DNA from: Candidatus Monoglobus merdigallinarum | GTDB taxonomy: Bacteria; Bacillota; Clostridia; Monoglobales; Monoglobaceae | Reading direction: 5' to 3' | NCBI GenBank assembly: GCA_019112945.1 | Contig: DXIJ01000005.1 | Coordinates: 1-32,924, forward strand | DNA: 32,924 bases | Shown: positions 28,348-32,924 of the stretch, piece after piece | How the letters are laid out: every line of letters starts with the position of its first letter | How positions within the stretch are numbered: the stretch's first letter is position 1 | Translations under genes and position numbers: made by a program | The notes under the pieces: model-generated | Seen by the model: the letters and a program-made list of their open reading frames with translations, nothing else | Database searches by the model: none | What the model was told of the DNA's origin: nothing

Positions 28348-29541
28348 TTACTTCAGCTCGTTTAGGAACTCGGCTATACACTCCGCAGCACAGGTTATTC
28401 CAAGTTTCGCCTCGCTCAGGGTGTTGCCGCTGCTTCCGACTTCAATGATAAGGCTGCCCTTTGTGGTGTGGCCGTTAAAACGCTCCTGCCTCAAGTTGAT
28501 ATAACGCATGAGCTCGGGATACTTCCCGTCTATCCTGTCCTGGAGCTTCACGGCAAACTTCAGGTTCTCGCGCCACTCCGGATGGTATAAGCCCTTTTCG
28601 TTCGTGCCCACCACAAACATCAGCTGTGCGGCGTTTTGGCCGTTTATCTCAGTGACCGGCTTGGCCTTGGTGCCGTCGTCATAGACGATCGAATCCCTGT
28701 GTATATCAAGCACTATCCGTATGCTCGGGTACTTTGCTATGTAATCTTCGGCAGAGCTGAGCGCATGGCCGTACGAACCGTTAAACGACGGATAATCATG
28801 CAGTTCCGTATCGTGCAGCGTCTTAATCCCATGCTCCTCAAACACCTGTGCGGCGGCGGTTCCCACCGCGACCACGTTTTCGTCCGTATCCATGCTTCTG
28901 TCGCTCTCACCGCTGTTGTACCGCTCCGCTCCCTCCGGAGAGTACGCCTCGGTCGCGTGGGTGTGCAGTATAAGTATCTTGGGGCCGTCTCCGCTCATAT
29001 CGAAATCAAGCGGCTCGGCAAGCAGCGCGTTTACATCCACTCCGTATGACGTCTGGTTGCCTATCCTTATCTGATACGAATCCGACTTTGCGTTCTGAGC
29101 GGCATTTATCGCCCTTATCTCAAGGCTGTTTTCATCATACTGCTGCGGGCTGGGGGCAGGGGTCGGAGGCGGCGACGGCGACGCCTCCGAATTATCCGCC
29201 GCCTCTTTAACGATGGCGTAGCTGTTTACCGTGTCCGCCCCCGGAGCCTCTGCCGCGACGATCCCGGTCGCGGTGTACGGGTCAAACCCCAGAATCAGTA
29301 CAGACAGCTTTTTAAGCGACGACAGAACATGCTCTGCCGCCGCTGTGCCGTGCTGCGCCGTCTCCGGCTCTTCCGGAATATCGGCTTCGCCCTGCTGCGC
29401 CCCGGGCGCCGAAGCTATGACCGCGCCTATTATGACCGCCGCTAAAATCAGCACAGCCGCTCTGAGCAGCTTTTTTGCGTCTATTACCACCGCACGGTAC
29501 CTGCCGCTCTTTTTCTCCGCTTTGTAGTTTCTTGCTATCAT
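28348..29541 (-). CDS. spoIIP: Stage II sporulation protein P
   Basis: ILHTHATEAYSPEG, VLDIHRDSI, IEVGSSGNTLSEA. Confidence 0.93.
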   Translation of the reverse strand: MIARNYKAEKKSGRYRAVVIDAKKLLRAAVLILAAVIIGAVIASAPGAQQGEADIPEEPETAQHGTAAAEHVLSSLKKLSVLILGFDPYTATGIVAAEAPGADTVNSYAIVKEAADNSEASPSPPPTPAPSPQQYDENSLEIRAINAAQNAKSDSYQIRIGNQTSYGVDVNALLAEPLDFDMSGDGPKILILHTHATEAYSPEGAERYNSGESDRSMDTDENVVAVGTAAAQVFEEHGIKTLHDTELHDYPSFNGSYGHALSSAEDYIAKYPSIRIVLDIHRDSIVYDDGTKAKPVTEINGQNAAQLMFVVGTNEKGLYHPEWRENLKFAVKLQDRIDGKYPELMRYINLRQERFNGHTTKGSLIIEVGSSGNTLSEAKLGITCAAECIAEFLNELK

Positions 29542-29645
29542 TTATCTGCCTCCGCGCTTGTCTTTGTTTTAAAAATATATTCACCGCGCGGACAAAATAT
29601 ACATACAGGCATAAAAAATAAAGGCGAGTGTAACATAAACTTAAT

Positions 29646-29674
29646 TTGAAAACATATTATCATCATAGTATAAT
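29646..29674 (+). promoter_or_regulatory. Promoter of the DUF975 gene
   Basis: TTGAAA - 17 nt - TATAAT. Confidence 0.75.
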
Positions 29675-29710
29675 ATGCTTGCAAAATAATTAATTGAGGA
29701 GGTCTTAGTT

Positions 29711-30406
29711 ATGAAAGCTAAGGATTTTAAGCAGCTGTCGCTTAATCAGCTGCGCGGCAAATACGGCTCTGTGCTCCTTGCACTGTTTTTGGCAATGCTT
29801 GTTACCGGTGCTGTCAGTGCTATCGTCAATATTCCATCAACTCTCAGCGACACACCGCTGATAGATTCGGCAGGCGGGCTCAACCTTTCGCAGCTGCCGG
29901 TATTTGTGCCCCTGGGCGTTATCGGCGGGATTATCCTGCTGGCGGTATCGGGTGCAATATCATACGGTGTTTCAAAATACATGCTTACGTTCGTCCGTCA
30001 GGGAAGCGCCGATCTCGGATATATCTTCTGCGGCTTTTCAAACGGCTTCGGAACGTTCCTGCGCACGTTTGTGCTGGCTCTCTTGATGGATATTTTTGTG
30101 TTTCTATGGTCGCTTCTGTTTATCATACCGGGAATAATAGCGTCATACAGATACGCGCTGGCATATTACATCATGGCGGATGACGACAGCATATCTGCAA
30201 TAGACGCTATAAGAAAGAGCACGCAGATGATGATAGGACATAAATGGAAGCTGTTCTGCCTGCAGCTGAGCTTTATCGGCTGGTATGTGCTCTGCACAAT
30301 AACCTGCGGAATAGGCTTTATATTCCTGGCTCCGTACCTTGATGCAGCCACCACCAACTTCTATGAATATCTCCGCGGCATCAGCGAGGGCTCAAAGGCC
30401 GCCTAA
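29711..30406 (+). CDS. DUF975 family integral membrane protein
   Basis: SYRYALAYYIMADDDSISAIDAIRKSTQMMIGHKWKLFCLQLSFIGW. Confidence 0.88.
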   Translation: MKAKDFKQLSLNQLRGKYGSVLLALFLAMLVTGAVSAIVNIPSTLSDTPLIDSAGGLNLSQLPVFVPLGVIGGIILLAVSGAISYGVSKYMLTFVRQGSADLGYIFCGFSNGFGTFLRTFVLALLMDIFVFLWSLLFIIPGIIASYRYALAYYIMADDDSISAIDAIRKSTQMMIGHKWKLFCLQLSFIGWYVLCTITCGIGFIFLAPYLDAATTNFYEYLRGISEGSKAA

Positions 30407-30422
30407 TAATATTTCATAAATT

Positions 30423-30456
30423 AAGCACAGGCCGCGCGGTCTGTGCTTTTTTTGCG
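30423..30456 (+). terminator. Terminator after the DUF975 gene
   Basis: AAGCACAG...CTGTGCTT followed by TTTTTT. Confidence 0.85.
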
Positions 30457-30463
30457 TCCCGAA

Positions 30464-30488
30464 TAAAAAAAGACCGCATAAGCGGCCT
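30464..30488 (-). terminator. Terminator of the DUF1292 gene
   Basis: Minus GGCCGC-TTAT-GCGGTC followed by TTTTTTT. Confidence 0.7.
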
Positions 30489-30789
30489 ATTCAAAATCAA
30501 ACTTGTCTATATTGCGTTTCTTAAATTCTTCATAGATCCTGCCGACCAGCTCATCGTCCAGCACCTGAGACAGGCAGTCCTCGCTCGCCGCGTCCTTGTC
30601 AAGTTTAAATATGGCTATCTCCGTGACCTCTTCTTCCTCATCGTCATAGGGGATACAGATAATATAATCATCCCCGTCTATCCTGACCGTGTCAAGATGC
30701 TCAAACGGCACGGTATTGCCGTCCTCGTCTATGAGCTCCAAGACGTTGGGATTTTCCTCTGTGTTTCCGTTTATATTATTTTCAGGCAT
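30487..30789 (-). CDS. DUF1292 domain-containing protein
   Basis: LIDEDGNTVPFEHLDTVRIDGDDYIICIPYDDEEEE; next to ruvX as often in Firmicutes. Confidence 0.88.
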   Translation of the reverse strand: MPENNINGNTEENPNVLELIDEDGNTVPFEHLDTVRIDGDDYIICIPYDDEEEEVTEIAIFKLDKDAASEDCLSQVLDDELVGRIYEEFKKRNIDKFDFE

Positions 30790-30816
30790 GATTTATGGCT
30801 CCTTTCAGCTATTTTT

Positions 30817-31227
30817 TCAGCGCCGGCTGTCAAGATATGCCTGCAGGATAAATGCCGCAGATATGCTGTCAACCGACTCCTTGCGTTTTTTTCCTCTTAC
30901 ATTGGTTGTGTTCATAAGGCTGTGTGCCGATACCGTCGTCAGGCGCTCATCCCACAGGATAACGGGCAGACCGCTCAGCTCCCTGAGCTTTTCGGCAAAA
31001 AGCTGCGTCTTTTCCGCACGGGGTCCCAGCGTGCCGTTCATGTTCTTCGGAAACCCCAAAACAATCTCCGAAACTCCGAGCTCCCCTGCAAGCGCCGCCG
31101 CGTACTCCGCGGTACGCTCAAGGCTCAAGGACTTAAAATTGTCAAGCGTTGCCGCACCGAAACCAAGTTCGTCCGACACCGCAAAGCCCGTGCGCCTGTC
31201 GCCGAAATCTATACCCAAAACTCTCAC
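30817..31227 (-). CDS. ruvX: Holliday junction resolvase RuvX/YqgF
   Basis: MRVLGIDFGDRRTGFAVSD, LGFPKNMNGTLGPRA, WDERLTT. Confidence 0.95.
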   Translation of the reverse strand: MRVLGIDFGDRRTGFAVSDELGFGAATLDNFKSLSLERTAEYAAALAGELGVSEIVLGFPKNMNGTLGPRAEKTQLFAEKLRELSGLPVILWDERLTTVSAHSLMNTTNVRGKKRKESVDSISAAFILQAYLDSRR

Positions 31228-31312
31228 GGCGGTTCAGCCCCTCCTTAAACATAACCTGCATATAAATAATACCATTATTCACCCATAAAAACAACCCCCT
31301 ATTTTTAAAAAA

Positions 31313-32704
31313 TCACAAAACAAAACGGTTCATAACGCTGTCAAGCGGCGAATAGTATTCCCTGCCGCCCGCGTCCTCATTCACACGCGTGGAGATAGGG
31401 TTGCTCATCAGGAAGTATTTAAGCGCGTCATAGAGGTGATCCTCCTGCCGTGTGTCCACGTCCTCAGGGTTCTGCTCGTCATACCTCAGCGCGGGCAGCG
31501 TCCTTATCATTCCCGGGCACTTCTTGTCAAAGAAGTATATCATCGGCAGCCCCTCGCCGTCAAACGCCAGACGGTAGTGTACCTGCATTTTCCCCGCCAG
31601 TCTGTCATTCTTTCCCTTTTCAAAATACACTCCCCGGCGCTCCATCATGTCGGCAATGCTGCCCTCACTGCTTCCGGTAGCGTTCCAGATAGCAGGGTCG
31701 GCTATCCCGGTTATACTGCAGCCTCTCTCACGCTCTTCGTGCTCAAACTCCAGTATCTTGTCCGCAATCCGCTGCGCCGTCCACCTGACGCCGACGTCCG
31801 CCTTGCCCGTGCACCCGTACAGCTCACGGTAATTATACGCCCTGCCGTCGTAATCCACCGCGTACCAGGATACCGCAAACGGCTTTGAATACCCAAAGTC
31901 AAACGCGCGGAAACGCCGCCATTCCTTTGGTATATCAAACGGCGCGATCACGTGTGAGTTACGCCGCGTCAGATATCCGCTCCTGTTGTTGCGCCACTCG
32001 GTAAAGACCTGACCGTCGAATATCTCCCAGTCGCCGTACAAAAGAGCGCGGCGCTCGTTCTCCGGCAGCTGGTTAAGCCTGCTTATATACGCGCTGTCGG
32101 CTTTCATAAGGAACTTGTTGTCCTGCACGAAAGACGGGATAAAAAGCCGCTTTGTGCCGTAATCGGTAGTCTGTTCGGCGCCGGGCGTGCACCCGTCGAT
32201 AAACCTGCGCTTCACCCAGGCATGGCCTATCCCGCCGGGATTTGTGCTGGATTTTATCTGCTTGGGATATCCGTTCGTGCCTCTGACCCTTGACAGCAGG
32301 TATGTATACTGGCTCTCGGTGAAGTGCGTCAGCTCATCAAATCTCACAACGTCATACTCCGCGCCCTGGTACCTTAGAACATCGGTCTCGGCGCGGCAGT
32401 AGCCGAACTCAATTATCGAGCCGTTTTTAAACACCCACTTACCGGTGCCGCTGTTGTATTTCCCGGCCGAGGCGGGATAGAGCAGCAGTGCGTTCATGAT
32501 GAGAGAATGCTCCAGCTCAGGCAGCGTGCGCCTCAGTATAAGCTGATGGCTGCGCGGATATTTCAGCGCAAACAGCAGCGCGTCCACCAGCTGGCCGAAC
32601 GACTTGCCGCCGCCGGCCGCACCGCCGAACAGCACCTCGTCGGATGTGGCATTGATGAATGCAAGCTGTGTTTTGGTTATTTCAAGTTTAAGTTTAGAGC
32701 TCAA
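31313..32704 (-). CDS. Phage terminase large subunit (isolated)
   Basis: Walker A GGAAGGGKS, VVRFDELTHF, STNPGG, nuclease residues in RAFDFGYSKP and DHLYDALKY. Confidence 0.93.
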   Translation of the reverse strand: MSSKLKLEITKTQLAFINATSDEVLFGGAAGGGKSFGQLVDALLFALKYPRSHQLILRRTLPELEHSLIMNALLLYPASAGKYNSGTGKWVFKNGSIIEFGYCRAETDVLRYQGAEYDVVRFDELTHFTESQYTYLLSRVRGTNGYPKQIKSSTNPGGIGHAWVKRRFIDGCTPGAEQTTDYGTKRLFIPSFVQDNKFLMKADSAYISRLNQLPENERRALLYGDWEIFDGQVFTEWRNNRSGYLTRRNSHVIAPFDIPKEWRRFRAFDFGYSKPFAVSWYAVDYDGRAYNYRELYGCTGKADVGVRWTAQRIADKILEFEHEERERGCSITGIADPAIWNATGSSEGSIADMMERRGVYFEKGKNDRLAGKMQVHYRLAFDGEGLPMIYFFDKKCPGMIRTLPALRYDEQNPEDVDTRQEDHLYDALKYFLMSNPISTRVNEDAGGREYYSPLDSVMNRFVL

Positions 32705-32769
32705 AACGCTTCACCTCACTTAAATTTAATTTCGGAGCTATCAGGAAGTTATTGAGATAGCAAACATTA

Positions 32770-32924
32770 TTACCTGCTACCCTATATTTTAGGGTAAATC
32801 CAAACAGCGGTAGGTGAGCCGCAAGTCTGCCGATGTTTGCATAACGCTTTGCGCAAAGCGTTATATGCTATACCAACGTTTAGGATAAACTCAATATTTA
32901 ACTGAGTTATCCAACCAAATAACA
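32770..32924 (+). repeat. Modular intergenic repeat, continuing past the window edge
   Basis: TCTGCCGATGTTTGCA followed by 24-bp perfect palindrome ATAACGCTTTGCGCAAAGCGTTAT; GGATAAACTCAATATTTAACTGAGTTATCC shared with about 21643. Confidence 0.8.

Noticed and set aside
31313-32704. Prophage call for the right end
   Set aside because: Only the terminase is visible; no other phage genes in the window, so a prophage cannot be asserted.

Overview
About 33 kb of a bacterial chromosome, most likely from a Firmicutes/Clostridia organism: there is a SpoIIP gene, MurT/GatD, Firmicutes-like RpoB/RpoC and consensus sigma-A promoters. Core genes are rpoC and rpoB (-), ftsH, rpmE, pfkA, eda and kdgK, murT/gatD, spoIIP, DUF1292 and ruvX. 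Accessory genes are a modular PL1-type pectate lyase, a GT8 glycosyltransferase, a MacA/MacB-like adaptor plus permease with no ATPase beside it, and an isolated intact phage terminase large subunit. The most interesting material is noncoding and absent from the ORF track. (1) A complete candidate type I toxin-antitoxin locus at about 21933-22245: consensus promoter, SD-sequestering 5' hairpin, strong SD, 24-aa hydrophobic peptide MWNTIIKFIVSIILIYMIVSIKAI, and a convergent antisense RNA with a perfect TTGACA-17-TATAAT promoter. Two further loci (about 21034-21192 and 181-301) keep the antisense promoter and terminator but have a truncated toxin or none. (2) A family of modular intergenic repeats (about 350-780, 21370-21935, 22420-22540, 32770-32924). 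A conserved CTRCCGAWGTTTGCA flank is followed by hairpins whose stem sequences differ between copies while base pairing is kept. The repeats also abut or enter gene 3' ends. All calls were made by reading the sequence by eye; no homology search or folding software was run.
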